Positions 1 through 8,955 of a stretch of DNA of 64,000 nt are shown piece by piece (the stretch's first letter is position 1; each line of letters opens with the position of its first letter). The stretch covers positions 5,274,001 to 5,338,000 of the forward strand of contig NZ_CP032674.1 of assembly GCF_021730305.1 (NCBI RefSeq), written 5' to 3'. Source of the DNA: Xanthobacter sp. YC-JY1. Lineage in GTDB: Bacteria; Pseudomonadota; Alphaproteobacteria; Rhizobiales; Xanthobacteraceae. The notes under the pieces were generated by a model. The model had not been told where the DNA came from and ran no database searches. It worked only from the letters and a program-made list of their open reading frames with translations. The translations under genes were made by a program, and so were the position numbers.

Positions 1-742
1 CGCCGCTGGCGTTGGAGGCCCGCACCACATAGGTGGACGCGCCCTGCGCCACGCGCAGCGCTTCCGCCGACAGGCTCGGCACCAGCTTGCCGTCGAGGCC
101 GAGGAGGATGGGGACCCGCCGCACCACCTGATCGCGGTCAGGCAGCCAGTTCAGCGCGCCGATGCCGCGGGCGGCGGCGCCCAGCTCCGGCAAGGGCGCG
201 ACCGCGCCGGAGAAGCGCGGCACGAAGGCGCGCGGATCGTCGCCCGCGCTGGCCATGCCCCATTTCTCCGCATAGGCGCCGCCTCTGCCGTGGGTGAGGA
301 TGGCGCCGAGGACCGAGGGGCTGGCGGCCAGCGTGGTGGCGAGCTGATGGTCGGAGCTGTCCCGGCCGGCAAGGGCGGCCTCGGCCGGGGCACGGGCCTC
401 GGCGGGCAACAGCTTCACCACGGCGGCAGGATCGAGCCGGTCTGGCTCGGAAAATACCATGTCGAAGGCGATGGCTGCTGCGCCGAGGTCGGCCAGCTTT
501 TGCGTCAGTTCGGCGATGGTGGTGCGGGGCCAGGGCCACTGGCCCACGCGGGCGAGGGAGGCGTCGTCCACGTCCACCACCCGCACCGGCAGATCAGGGT
601 CGTAGGGGCGAGGGGCGGCGCGCTGGTAGAGGTCGAACAGGCCGTTGCGCAGGTCCTGCAAGGGCGCGGGATCGGCCCCCATCACCAGAAGGCCGGCAGC
701 AAGGGGGCCGCCGACGGCGAGCCAATAGAGGCGGGACCACAT
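1..742 (-). CDS. CHASE2-domain sensor protein (C-terminus beyond window)
   Basis: The reading frame is open from an ATG at 740-742 to the left edge, so only the N-terminal ~247 residues are visible. Residues 1-22 form a hydrophobic, probably membrane-inserted segment. The rest matches an extracytoplasmic CHASE2 sensor domain, including a VRVVDVDDASLARVGQWPWP stretch and an AIAFDMVFSEPDR stretch typical of the family. CHASE2 domains are usually followed by transmembrane helices and an adenylate/guanylate cyclase, histidine kinase or diguanylate cyclase output, which lies outside the window. The output type therefore cannot be named. The CHASE2 call is by sequence recognition; the ligand is unknown. 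Confidence 0.8.
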   Translation of the reverse strand, partial: MWSRLYWLAVGGPLAAGLLVMGADPAPLQDLRNGLFDLYQRAAPRPYDPDLPVRVVDVDDASLARVGQWPWPRTTIAELTQKLADLGAAAIAFDMVFSEPDRLDPAAVVKLLPAEARAPAEAALAGRDSSDHQLATTLAASPSVLGAILTHGRGGAYAEKWGMASAGDDPRAFVPRFSGAVAPLPELGAAARGIGALNWLPDRDQVVRRVPILLGLDGKLVPSLSAEALRVAQGASTYVVRASNASG

Positions 743-912
743 GCGGCAGGCGATTTCCGTTGCGACGACGGGAGCCTAGCGCGGCAAAAGGCGAGCGGGA
801 AGGCGGGGTGAAAGGCGGGGCCATCCGCGTCCCGGGAGGCTGGCTTGCAGGAGGCCTGCGCCGGGAGGCGGCGCAGCGCGCCTTCCGTCCGCAGCCTGAC
901 CGGGACGGACGC

Positions 913-2244
913 TCAGCTCGCCAGCCGCCGCTCGGCGATATAGGCGCGCAGAGCTTCTTCCGTCATGGGACGGCCGAGATAGAAGCCCTGCACCTCGTCG
1001 CAGGAATCGGCCTTGAGGACGGCGAGCTGGCTTTCCGTCTCCACGCCTTCTGCCACCACCTGCATCCCGAGCGCCCGGCCGAGGCCGAGAATGGCCTGGA
1101 CGATGGCGAGCGCCCCCTTGCTCTGGTCGAGGTCGCCGACGAAGCGGCGGTCGATCTTGAGCGCGTCGAACGGGAAGGTGCGCAGATAGCCGAGCGAGGA
1201 ATAGCCGGTGCCGAAATCGTCCATGGACAGGCGGACGCCGAGCTTCTTCAGCCCTTCGAGGATGTCGAGGGCCTTGTCGGTGTTCTCGATCAGTACGCTC
1301 TCGGTGATCTCCAGCTCCAGCCGGTGGGCCGGCAGGCTGGTGGCCCGGAGCGCGGATTCCACCGTGCCGACGAGTTCGCCGTTGCGGAACTGGACCACCG
1401 AGACGTTCACCGAGACATTCAGCTCGGGCAGGCGGGAAATGGTGTCGCAGGCCTTGCGCAGCACCCATTCGCCGAGCGGGATCACCAGCCCGCTCTTCTC
1501 GGCGATGGGCACGAACTCGTCAGGCGCGAGGCGGCCGAGCTGGGGGTGGTCCCAGCGGATCAACGCCTCGACGCCGAGCAGTTCCAGCGTGCGCGCGTCG
1601 CAGCGCGGCTGGAACAGCAGCACGAATTCATCGGATACGATGGCGCGTCTCAGGTCGCCTTCCAGCGTCCGGCGCCCGGCCATCTCGTCGTTCATGTCGG
1701 CCGCGAAATAGCAGCAGGCGCCCGGCCCCTCCTCTTTCGCGCGGTTGAGGGCGAGTTCGGCGCAATGAATCAGGCTGTCGGGCTCGTGGGCATCCAGAGG
1801 CGCGAGCGCGATGCCCATGTCGGCCTGCGGATAGGCGACGGCGCCGGAGGGCAGCGCCACCGGCACGCTCAGCGCCGCCTGCAACCGGCGGTGGAGCCCG
1901 TCCACGGCCTTCGAATCGGCGAGGCCGGTGGCGACCAGAATGAACTCGTCGGCGCCGACGCGGGCGACGAGATCGTTGTCGCGCACACAGCGGCGCAACC
2001 GCCGCGCGGTCTCGGCGAGGATCAGGTCGCCGGAGGCGAGCCCGTACATCTCGTTGAGCTGGCGGAAATTATCGATGTCGAGCGCAAACACCGCAAGCGT
2101 GCGCCGGCCTTCCTGCGGCGAGCTGAGCGCGCCGGCGAGGAACTCCATCATCAGTAGGCGGTTCGGCAGGCTGGTTACGGGATCATGCAGCGCAAGATAT
2201 TCCGATTGCCAGGGGCCTCGCGCTACTTCATTGGCATCGCTCAC
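913..2244 (-). CDS. GGDEF/EAL cyclic-di-GMP protein, probable phosphodiesterase
   Basis: 443 residues. Residues ~20-180 form a GGDEF domain beginning LHDPVTSLPNRLLMMEFL, whose active-site motif reads RVGADEF: the first glycine of GGDEF is an alanine (GADEF). Residues ~195-440 form an EAL domain with ELLGVEALIRW and the metal/catalytic motif DDFGTGYSSLGYLRTFPFD followed by KIDRRFV, all intact. Expected activity is hydrolysis of cyclic-di-GMP to pGpG, with the GGDEF part either weakly active or a GTP-binding regulatory module. No membrane segment or PAS domain is present, so it is predicted to be cytosolic. It stands alone between a CHASE2 protein and a Pat-like protein. Confidence 0.9.
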   Translation of the reverse strand: MSDANEVARGPWQSEYLALHDPVTSLPNRLLMMEFLAGALSSPQEGRRTLAVFALDIDNFRQLNEMYGLASGDLILAETARRLRRCVRDNDLVARVGADEFILVATGLADSKAVDGLHRRLQAALSVPVALPSGAVAYPQADMGIALAPLDAHEPDSLIHCAELALNRAKEEGPGACCYFAADMNDEMAGRRTLEGDLRRAIVSDEFVLLFQPRCDARTLELLGVEALIRWDHPQLGRLAPDEFVPIAEKSGLVIPLGEWVLRKACDTISRLPELNVSVNVSVVQFRNGELVGTVESALRATSLPAHRLELEITESVLIENTDKALDILEGLKKLGVRLSMDDFGTGYSSLGYLRTFPFDALKIDRRFVGDLDQSKGALAIVQAILGLGRALGMQVVAEGVETESQLAVLKADSCDEVQGFYLGRPMTEEALRAYIAERRLAS

Positions 2245-2446
2245 GATTCACTCTTGCCGCTCATGGCGACGGCGTTCCCGTTCCCTGCCACCACGAGGGT
2301 GGCCGGGCGGCCTCCGGCGCATCTTTTCCTCCCCCGAACCCCTCCAGCGCTCTGTGTCGCCGGTTGTCCGAGCTCGGAAACCGTCGGCATCGTGGGGCCT
2401 CCCCCGAGCGGTGGCAATAGGGATATCGCCGTAAGGTTCACAGTCG

Positions 2447-5155
2447 TCAAGCTTCCTCTGGTATTTGAACACCTGCGGCCGATGGCACGTCAAGGTTGAG
2501 CACGACCCGCATCACCGAGGGATCGTCGCTGCCCGGCGTCGCCTTGAAGCCGAGATCCTCGGCGAGGCGCAGCATGGGGCCGTTCTCGCGCATGACGTCT
2601 CCAAATACCTGCCGCAGTCCCCGCTTCCTGGCGTGGGCGAGAATCTCGCTCATCAGCTGGAAGCCGAGGCCTTTGCCCTTGAAATCCGACCGAACCATGA
2701 TCGCGTATTCGGCGGCGTCGTTGTCGGGGTCCGCGATGATGCGCACCACGCCGCAAATGTCGCCATTGTCCTCCTGCGCCACGAAGGCCATCTCGCGGTC
2801 GTAGTCGATCTGCGACAGGCGGGCCGCCATCAGGTGCGGGAAGTCCTTCACCGAGCCGAGGAAGCGCATCCGCACATCCTGCGGGTCGGAGCGGTGCACC
2901 ACATCCACGAGGCCGGGCTCGTCCTCCGGCCGGATCGGCCGCAGCGCCACGGTCGAGCCGTCGGTCAGCTCCAGCGTCTTCGACAGGTCGGACGGGAAGG
3001 GCTTGATGGCGAAGCGGTCGGTGCCTTCCACCCGCGTCGGATGCACCACGATGCGGGCATCGAGGGCGAGGACGCCGTGCTCGTCGGCGAGCAGGGGGTT
3101 GATGTCCAGCTCGGCGATCTGCGGCAGGTCGGCGAGCAGCTCCGCCACCTTCACCAGCGTGCCGGCCACCGCATTCATGTCGGCGGGCGGATGGTCGCGA
3201 TAGCCGGCCAGCAGCTTCGCCACCCGCGTGCGCTCGATCATCTCGCGGGCCAGCACCCCATTGAGCGGCGGCAGCGCCACCGCCCGGTCGCCGATGACCT
3301 CCACCGCCGTGCCGCCCTGTCCGAACAGCACCACCGGGCCGAAGGTCTTGTCGTAGCCGATGCCGGCGATCAGCTCCTGGGCATTGGGGCGGCGGATCAT
3401 AGCCTGCACCGTGAAGCCCTCGACGCGGGCGCCGGGGCGCTTCTCCGCGACGGAGGCGATGATGGCCCGGCAGGCATCCTCGACGGCCGCGGAGGTGCGC
3501 AAATCGAGCCGCACGCCGCCCACGTCCGACTTGTGGGTGAGATCGTGGGACAGCACCTTCACCACCACCGGGAAGCCGATGTCCTGCGCGAGGCGCCCGG
3601 CCTCCTCGGGGCTGGTGGCGATGCGGGTATCCACCACCGGGATGTCATAGGCGGCGAGCACCGCCTTCGCCTCCACCTCGGTCAAGGCCGAGCGGCCGGC
3701 GGCGAGAACCCCTTCCACCAGCCGCCGGGCGGCGGGGCGGTCGGGCTCGTCGAAGGAGCGCGCGGGCGGGGTCTCCATCAGGAGCGTCTGGTTGCGCTGG
3801 TAGGCGACCAGATGGCCGAAGGCGCGGACCGCCTCGTCCGGCGTGTCGTAGGTGGGAATGCGGCGTCCGGCGAAACGGCGGCGGGCACTGGCGGCGGCGC
3901 TCTCGCCCAGCCAGCAGGTGAGCACGGGGGCGCGCGGGCGCGTCTCCAGCACGGCCATCACCCCGTCGGCGGCGGCGCTGCTGTCGGAGAGGGCGTTGGG
4001 CGCGTGCAGCACCAGCACGGCGTCGGAGCCCTTGTCCGCCAGAAGCGCCTTCAAGGCGGCGCCGTAGCGCGCGCCGTCCGCATCCGCCTGGATATCCACG
4101 GGATTGGAGCGCGACCAAGTGCGGGGCAGGGCCTTGTCGAGGGCTTCCACCGTCGCCGGCAGGAGGGTGCCGAGCCGGCCGGCGCTGCCCTCCAGCGCGT
4201 CCACCGCCACCACGCCGGCGCCGCCGCCATTGGTGAGGATGGCGAGCCGCTCGCCGGCGAGGCGGATGCCGGCGGAGAGCGTCGTCACCGCCTCGAACAG
4301 TTCACGCATCTCGTGGACGCGCAGCATGCCGGCGCGCCGCAGCGCGGCGTCGAACACGAGATCGCTGCCGGCGAGGACGCCGGTGTGGGACAAGGCGGCC
4401 TGAGCCCCCGCCACGCTGCGCCCGGCCTTGATGACGATGACCGGCTTGGCGCGCGCCGCGATCCGCCCGGCCGACATGAACTTGCGGGCGTCGGCGATGC
4501 TCTCGACATAGAGCAGGATGGCGCGGGTGGTGTTGTCGAGGGCGAGATAGTCGAGCAGGTCGCCGAAATCCACGTCGGCCTTCTCGCCCAGCGCCGCCAC
4601 GTGGGAAAAGCCGAAGCCGCGGGCATGGGCCCAGTCGAGCACCGCCGCGGTCATGGTGTCGGACTGGCTGACGAAGGCCACGTCGCCCTTGGCCGGCATC
4701 AGATGGGCGATGCTGGCATTGACGTGGGCGCGGGTGGAGATGAAGCCGAGGCCGTTGGGTCCGATGATGCGCAGGAGGTGCGGTCGCGCCGCATCCAGCA
4801 GAGCCTGACGCTGCTCCGCGCCCTCGAACTGCTCGCCCGGGCCATAACCGGCCGGCAGCACCACGGCGGCGCGGCAGCCCTTCTCGCCGAGTTGGGAGAT
4901 GACGCGCGGCACCTCGTCGGGCGGCGCGGCGACGACGGCGAGGTCCACCGGGATCGGCAGGTCCGCCACCGAGGCGTAGTTGAGCGAGGAGCGGATGGCC
5001 CGCTCCTTCGGGTTGACGGAGAGGATGGGCCCCTCGAACCCCGCCTCGAACAGGTTGCGCGCGGCCAGCGCGCCGACCGTGCCGGTGCGGTTGCTGGCGC
5101 CCACCAGGGCAATGGCACGGGGATGGAAGAGGGCGTCGAGATTGCGCGTGGTCAT
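2447..5155 (-). CDS. Pat-like protein: NDP-forming acyl-CoA synthetase domain fused to GNAT acetyltransferase
   Basis: 902 residues from the ATG at 5153-5155; the frame stays open further upstream, but that part overlaps the neighbouring response regulator antisense-style and is not protein-like. Order of domains: CoA-binding Rossmann domain (~10-130, VGASNRTGTVGA), succinyl-CoA-ligase-like flavodoxin domains (~150-460), ATP-grasp domain (~490-710), and a C-terminal GNAT domain (~735-890) with the acetyl-CoA loop VRSDFKGKGLGFQLM. This is the layout of Pat/YfiQ protein lysine acetyltransferases, which acetylate and silence acyl-CoA synthetases. Here SHTG with His257 is retained, the position of the phosphohistidine in ADP-forming acetyl-CoA synthetases. 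Either acetyltransferase or acyl-CoA synthetase activity is possible. Confidence 0.85.
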   Translation of the reverse strand: MTTRNLDALFHPRAIALVGASNRTGTVGALAARNLFEAGFEGPILSVNPKERAIRSSLNYASVADLPIPVDLAVVAAPPDEVPRVISQLGEKGCRAAVVLPAGYGPGEQFEGAEQRQALLDAARPHLLRIIGPNGLGFISTRAHVNASIAHLMPAKGDVAFVSQSDTMTAAVLDWAHARGFGFSHVAALGEKADVDFGDLLDYLALDNTTRAILLYVESIADARKFMSAGRIAARAKPVIVIKAGRSVAGAQAALSHTGVLAGSDLVFDAALRRAGMLRVHEMRELFEAVTTLSAGIRLAGERLAILTNGGGAGVVAVDALEGSAGRLGTLLPATVEALDKALPRTWSRSNPVDIQADADGARYGAALKALLADKGSDAVLVLHAPNALSDSSAAADGVMAVLETRPRAPVLTCWLGESAAASARRRFAGRRIPTYDTPDEAVRAFGHLVAYQRNQTLLMETPPARSFDEPDRPAARRLVEGVLAAGRSALTEVEAKAVLAAYDIPVVDTRIATSPEEAGRLAQDIGFPVVVKVLSHDLTHKSDVGGVRLDLRTSAAVEDACRAIIASVAEKRPGARVEGFTVQAMIRRPNAQELIAGIGYDKTFGPVVLFGQGGTAVEVIGDRAVALPPLNGVLAREMIERTRVAKLLAGYRDHPPADMNAVAGTLVKVAELLADLPQIAELDINPLLADEHGVLALDARIVVHPTRVEGTDRFAIKPFPSDLSKTLELTDGSTVALRPIRPEDEPGLVDVVHRSDPQDVRMRFLGSVKDFPHLMAARLSQIDYDREMAFVAQEDNGDICGVVRIIADPDNDAAEYAIMVRSDFKGKGLGFQLMSEILAHARKRGLRQVFGDVMRENGPMLRLAEDLGFKATPGSDDPSVMRVVLNLDVPSAAGVQIPEEA

Positions 5156-5252
5156 GGCGGCCTCGATGCTTCGGATCCCGGCCTCAGGTGCGGCGCGGCG
5201 GTCCGTCGGTAACGCTAGGGAAAATGGGGCAAGTGGGAAAGAACGAATCGTT

Positions 5253-5642
5253 TCAGCAGGGGAAGGAGCGCGCAAAGCTATCGCGCACCGCCTCGGCCAG
5301 CTGGTTGCCGAGGAGCGGCTTCTCGATGATCGCGACCCCCTGGTCGGTGGCGCGCCGACGCACATGCAGGGCCGGGTTGCTGGTGATGAGGAAGGCCGGC
5401 AGATGCACGTGGCGCCGGTCGAGTTCCCGGAGCAGGTCGAGGCCGTTGATCCCCGGCAGATTGTAGTCCACAATCATACAACCATCGCAGGATAGGTCGG
5501 CCGCGAGGATATCCTCGGAACGTGCATAGGTCTGCACGTTGAAGCCATCCACCTCCAGGGCGAATTTCAGTGAGCTGCAGACCGCCGGGTCATCGTCGAC
5601 GATATGGACGACGAACGCGGGCGGCTCTTCCAACGCCATCAT
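5253..5642 (-). CDS. Single-domain response regulator (FixJ-type receiver without output domain)
   Basis: 129 residues, all receiver domain: acidic pocket VDDDPAV (~16-21), phosphoacceptor Asp59 in CMIVDYNLPG, and conserved Lys108 in IEKPL. There is no DNA-binding domain. ATG at 5640-5642; Met2 is an alternative start. It lies downstream of fixLJ on the same strand but with its own 139-bp leader containing a FixK-type box (5724-5737) centred about 41 bp upstream of a plausible start of transcription. The arrangement resembles Bradyrhizobium, where a stand-alone receiver gene lies beside fixLJ-fixK2 and is a FixK2 target. A role as phosphate sink or feedback element for FixL is inference. Confidence 0.88.
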   Translation of the reverse strand: MMALEEPPAFVVHIVDDDPAVCSSLKFALEVDGFNVQTYARSEDILAADLSCDGCMIVDYNLPGINGLDLLRELDRRHVHLPAFLITSNPALHVRRRATDQGVAIIEKPLLGNQLAEAVRDSFARSFPC

Positions 5643-5723
5643 CCCAACGGTTCTCCCACGACCCGTTCGCGGGTCCGCGTGGTCGGTGCGTCATAACCTA
5701 CTTTGGGAGGGGGCTCCGGGGCC

Positions 5724-5737
5724 TTGCGTTAGATCAA
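5724..5737 (-). promoter_or_regulatory. FixK/FNR-type box upstream of the single-domain response regulator
   Basis: On the minus strand the site reads TTGAT-CTAA-CGCAA, a match to the FixK consensus of TTG and CAA half sites separated by eight bases. Its centre (5730.5) is 41-42 bp upstream of position 5689, and TAGGTTAT at 5693-5700 is suitably placed as a -10 element. That is the geometry of a class II FNR/FixK-activated promoter with a leader of about 47 nt. Confidence 0.65.
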
Positions 5738-5781
5738 GCGCGCCAAGGAGCGGGGTCGATACCGAAAGGGCGGTACCTTGG

Positions 5782-6420
5782 TCAGGTCGGACGCGGCGCG
5801 ATGCCGGCGAGCAGCGCCATGCGCACCAGTTCCGACAGGCTCTGCGCCTTCATCTTGGTCATCACATTGGCCCGGTAGACCTCCACCGTGCGGGGGCTGA
5901 TGCCGAGCTCATAGGCGATGGTCTTGTTGGCCTGTCCGGCCACCAGACACTCGAGCACCTGCCGCTCGCGCTGGGACAGGCCGCCGATGCGGTCCACCAC
6001 CTGCTCGCGCATGGCATCGTGCTGGCTGGTCTTCTGGCGGCGGTCGAGCGCGGACTTCACGGTGTCGAGGATCGCCACGTCGTCGAACGGCTTTTCCAGG
6101 AAATCGGCGGCGCCGAGCTTCATGGCCTCCACCGCCAGCGGCACGTCGCCGTGGCCGGTCATGACGATGACCGGGACGCTGGAGCCCTTGTCCTTCAGAT
6201 GCTGGAGCAGATCGATGCCGGTCATGCCTGGCATCCGAACGTCGGTGATGATGCAGCTCGTGGCCGGGTCGGCGGCGGGCAGCCCCGCCTCCACGAACAG
6301 GCGGGCGGATGCGTGCTCGTGCACCACGTGGCCGGCGGTCGAGAGCAGGAAGGCGAGGGATTCGCGCACCGCATCGTCGTCGTCGATGACGTGGATCACC
6401 GCTGTCTCCTGCTCAATCAT
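5782..6420 (-). CDS. fixJ: FixJ, two-component response regulator for microaerobic genes
   Basis: 212 residues. Receiver domain with acidic pocket DDDD at ~13-16, phosphoacceptor Asp60 ([10 protein letters not shown]) and Lys110 (FLEKPF). C-terminal LuxR/NarL-type helix-turn-helix with [12 protein letters not shown] and [19 protein letters not shown]. Length fits FixJ (about 204 residues in rhizobia). The ATG at 6418-6420 was chosen over more upstream in-frame starts because it begins the receiver cleanly and overlaps the fixL stop by 8 bp, implying translational coupling. Phosphorylated FixJ activates fixK and, in nitrogen fixers, nifA. Confidence 0.93.
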   Translation of the reverse strand: MIEQETAVIHVIDDDDAVRESLAFLLSTAGHVVHEHASARLFVEAGLPAADPATSCIITDVRMPGMTGIDLLQHLKDKGSSVPVIVMTGHGDVPLAVEAMKLGAADFLEKPFDDVAILDTVKSALDRRQKTSQHDAMREQVVDRIGGLSQRERQVLECLVAGQANKTIAYELGISPRTVEVYRANVMTKMKAQSLSELVRMALLAGIAPRPT

Positions 6421-7918
6421 GCACCGCCTCCGCATCGCCCACGGCGCGGAGGGTGAAACGGAATACGGCGCCGCCGCCGGGATTGGGCTCGGCCCAGATG
6501 CGGCCCCCATGTGCCTCGATGATGGTGCGCGAGATGGAAAGCCCCACGCCCATGCCGTGCCGCTTGGTCGTGACGAAGGGCGTGAACAGCTGCGCGCCCA
6601 TCTCCGCTGAGATGCCGTGCCCGGTATCCGAGACGCTGATCATCACCATGTCGTCCTCTACCGCCTCCGTCCGGACCAGAAGCTGGCGACGCGGTGTCTC
6701 CATCATTGCCTCCAGGGCGTTGCGCATCAAGTTCAGCAGGACCTGCTGGACCTGAACCTTGTCGGCCAGAACGAGGTCGCATTTGGGATCATAGAGGAAG
6801 CGCACCTGGATGCCGTGCTCCTTCGCCCCCACCAAAGCAAGGGCGCTCGCCTCCTCCACCAGCTTGGCGAGGCTCTCCACCCGCCGCTCGCTCTCGCCGC
6901 GGGAGACGAAATCCCTGAGGCGGCGGATGATCTGGCCCGCGCGCAGGGCCTGCTCGCCCGCCTTTTCCAGCGCCCCCTGCAACAGCTCCACCCGCACCGC
7001 GCCGCCGTCGAGAAGACGGCGCGAGCCCTTGATGTAGTTGGCGATTGCGGACAAGGGCTGATTGAGTTCGTGGGCCAGCGTCGAGGCCATCTCGCCCATG
7101 GCGGTGAGGCGGGAGATGTGGACCAGCTCGGCCTGCAGTTCCTGAAGGCGCGCCTCGGTCTGCTGCCGTTCGGTGAGGTCGCGGATGAAGCCGGTGAAGA
7201 ACCGCTCCGAGGTGGAGCGCATCTCGCCCACCGCCAGCTCCATGGGAAAAGTGCTGCCGTCCTTGCGCTCGCCCACCACCACGCGGCCGATGCCGATGAT
7301 CCGCCGCTCGCCTGTGGCAAGATAGCGCGCGATGTAGCCGTCATGCCCCTCGCGATGGGGCGAGGGCATGAGCACCGAGACATTCTGCCCCACCGCCTCG
7401 GCCGCGGTGTAGCCGAACAGGCGCTCCGCCGCGGTGGAGAAGGAGCGCATGAGGCCACGCTCGTCGATCACCACCATCGCATCCGGGACGGTGTCGAGAA
7501 TGGAAGAGAGGTGCGCCTCGCGGGCCAGCAAATCGCGATCGCGCGCCGCCGCGTCGAGGCGGGTGCGGCGCAGGCGCTCGCCGAGCACCGCGATGCCGAG
7601 CCCCACGGCGAGGAACAGCGCCGGCGCTGCCAGATCGAGCCGTGCATCGATGCTGGAAAGGCCGCGCAGCGCGACGCCACCGGCAAAGGCGACGGCGACC
7701 GCCGCACCGCCGGCCACGAGGCCGCGTCCGGACACCAGAATGATGACCGCGAGCTGCAGCAGCAGCGCTTCGCCGCTCAGCGGCTGAAGCCCGGCGAGAC
7801 GGCAAAGCAGAAGGGCGACGAGCGCCGCGGCAGCGCCGCGCGCGGCATCGCCGAGCATCTGCTTGTTCCCGTGCGCCACAGGCCCCTCCGCCGCCGCCAA
7901 TGCCATACCGCCCGCCAC
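6413..7918 (-). CDS. fixL: FixL, heme-PAS oxygen-sensing histidine kinase
   Basis: 501 residues. The N-terminus has about four hydrophobic segments (~25-112), a PAS domain (~135-250), a dimerisation/phosphoacceptor helix and an HATPase domain. The PAS domain carries the FixL heme signature: His192 in HDGYIARY is the expected proximal heme ligand and Arg212 in IIGIGR the oxygen-sensing arginine, matching His200 and Arg220 of Bradyrhizobium FixL. The H-box is [15 protein letters not shown] with His283. ATP-binding motifs include [17 protein letters not shown] and GMGVGLSIS. It should autophosphorylate when deoxygenated and pass phosphate to FixJ, whose gene overlaps its 3' end. Confidence 0.95.
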   Translation of the reverse strand: MAGGMALAAAEGPVAHGNKQMLGDAARGAAAALVALLLCRLAGLQPLSGEALLLQLAVIILVSGRGLVAGGAAVAVAFAGGVALRGLSSIDARLDLAAPALFLAVGLGIAVLGERLRRTRLDAAARDRDLLAREAHLSSILDTVPDAMVVIDERGLMRSFSTAAERLFGYTAAEAVGQNVSVLMPSPHREGHDGYIARYLATGERRIIGIGRVVVGERKDGSTFPMELAVGEMRSTSERFFTGFIRDLTERQQTEARLQELQAELVHISRLTAMGEMASTLAHELNQPLSAIANYIKGSRRLLDGGAVRVELLQGALEKAGEQALRAGQIIRRLRDFVSRGESERRVESLAKLVEEASALALVGAKEHGIQVRFLYDPKCDLVLADKVQVQQVLLNLMRNALEAMMETPRRQLLVRTEAVEDDMVMISVSDTGHGISAEMGAQLFTPFVTTKRHGMGVGLSISRTIIEAHGGRIWAEPNPGGGAVFRFTLRAVGDAEAVHD

Positions 7919-7937
7919 TTTATGCGACGTCCCGCCG

Positions 7938-7961
7938 CTACGTAATAGTACCTAAGGGGAC
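7938..7961. promoter_or_regulatory. Candidate FixJ-binding region between fixL and fixK
   Basis: The 123-bp divergent fixL/fixK spacer holds no FNR/FixK box. It does contain an A/T-rich island in G+C-rich surroundings, TACGTAATAGTACCTAAGG (7940-7958), about 80 bp before the fixK start. The combination of a TACGTA-like core and a CCTAAGG/CCTTAGG core recalls FixJ sites of fixK promoters. The assignment rests on position and resemblance only. Confidence 0.35.
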
Positions 7962-8041
7962 CGACTTAAGTGTTCGATCCGAATTTTTCCCGTGCCTTCC
8001 GCCGGTTATCCCTTTCTCAACTCCGATGGAAGGGTCAACCG

Positions 8042-8797
8042 ATGCCGAGCCCCGCAGCAGCGATCGCCCACAAGACCTACGCCCAGCCCCGGGCTTACGA
8101 CAGCAAGTCTTTCGCCGAGCCCCTGTCTTCTGCACGGCCCGCCCATCGCTGGACCGAGGAGGCTGACACGCGAACCCCCACTGAAGTGGTCGCGCGCCTC
8201 GGAGTGGTTGCGAGCTACGCCCGCAACGCCGAAATCTTCGGCGAGGATCAGCCGGCCGAAAATCTCTACATCGTTCTGTCCGGTGCCGTGCGCATCTGCA
8301 AGCTGCTCGGCGACGGCCGGCGCCAGATCGAGACCTTCTGCCTCCCCGGCGACGTGTTCGGCTGGGAGATGACCGGACGTCATCGCTTCTCCGCCGAGGC
8401 GGTGAGCGAATGCAAGATCGTGCGGGTGAAGCGCTCGATCCTGTTCTCCCGCGCCTCCGACGACGCGGAACTCGCCCATGCCTTGTGGGCGCTGACCGCG
8501 GCCGAGCTTGGCCGCGCCCAGGACCACCTCCTCGTCCTCGGCCGCAAGACCGCTCAGGAGCGGGTCGCCACCTTCCTCCTCGACATGGCCGAGCGCGCTG
8601 GCGCGGGCCAGGGTCCGAACGGGGTCGAGGTGACGCTGCCCATGTCGCGGCAGGACATCGCGGACTTTCTCGGCCTCACCATCGAGACCGTGTCGCGCAC
8701 CCTGACCCATCTCGAAGAGATTTCCGCCATCGCCCTGCCGTCCTCGCGCCGCGTGGTGCTTCGTGACGGTGCGACGCTGAAGCGCCTGAATTCCTGA
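8042..8797 (+). CDS. fixK: FixK-type transcription regulator of the CRP/FNR superfamily
   Basis: 251 residues from the ATG at 8042, which follows a ribosome-binding GGAAGGG; an in-frame ATG at 7970 exists but adds 24 unlikely residues. A cyclic-nucleotide-binding-type beta roll (~45-155) is followed by a dimer helix and a winged helix (~185-245) whose recognition helix has ETVSR, the E-S-R pattern that reads TTGAT half sites. The N-terminal cysteine cluster that binds iron-sulfur in FNR is absent, so it belongs to the FixK class, controlled at transcription by FixLJ rather than directly by oxygen. Two matching FixK boxes occur in this window (5724, 10386). Confidence 0.92.
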   Translation: MPSPAAAIAHKTYAQPRAYDSKSFAEPLSSARPAHRWTEEADTRTPTEVVARLGVVASYARNAEIFGEDQPAENLYIVLSGAVRICKLLGDGRRQIETFCLPGDVFGWEMTGRHRFSAEAVSECKIVRVKRSILFSRASDDAELAHALWALTAAELGRAQDHLLVLGRKTAQERVATFLLDMAERAGAGQGPNGVEVTLPMSRQDIADFLGLTIETVSRTLTHLEEISAIALPSSRRVVLRDGATLKRLNS

Positions 8798-8846
8798 CTC
8801 TTCCCCCGGCACGCTGCGCTCTCTCCGATTAGCAGCGTTCCCCCTT

Positions 8847-8887
8847 AGGCCCGCTCCGGCCCCTGGCCTCGGCGGGCCTTTTCTTTT
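8847..8887 (+). terminator. Rho-independent terminator after fixK
   Basis: Perfect 8-bp stem AGGCCCGC (8847-8854) with GCGGGCCT (8872-8879), a 17-nt loop, followed by TTTCTTTT. It lies 50 bp past the fixK stop. Confidence 0.8.
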
Positions 8888-8955
8888 GTGCCCGTGCGTT
8901 TCGGTGTGTTGGCCTTTGGTGTCCCGGCCGAGCTGTCCCGGCCGGGGAGCTCAGC

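Noticed and set aside
760-2157. 465-residue plus-strand open frame opposite the GGDEF/EAL gene
   Set aside because: Shadow frame; the opposite strand codes clear EAL motifs.
2465-5212. 915-residue plus-strand open frame opposite the Pat-like gene
   Set aside because: His/Arg/Gly-rich composition without domains; it is the antisense shadow of a real gene in GC-rich DNA.
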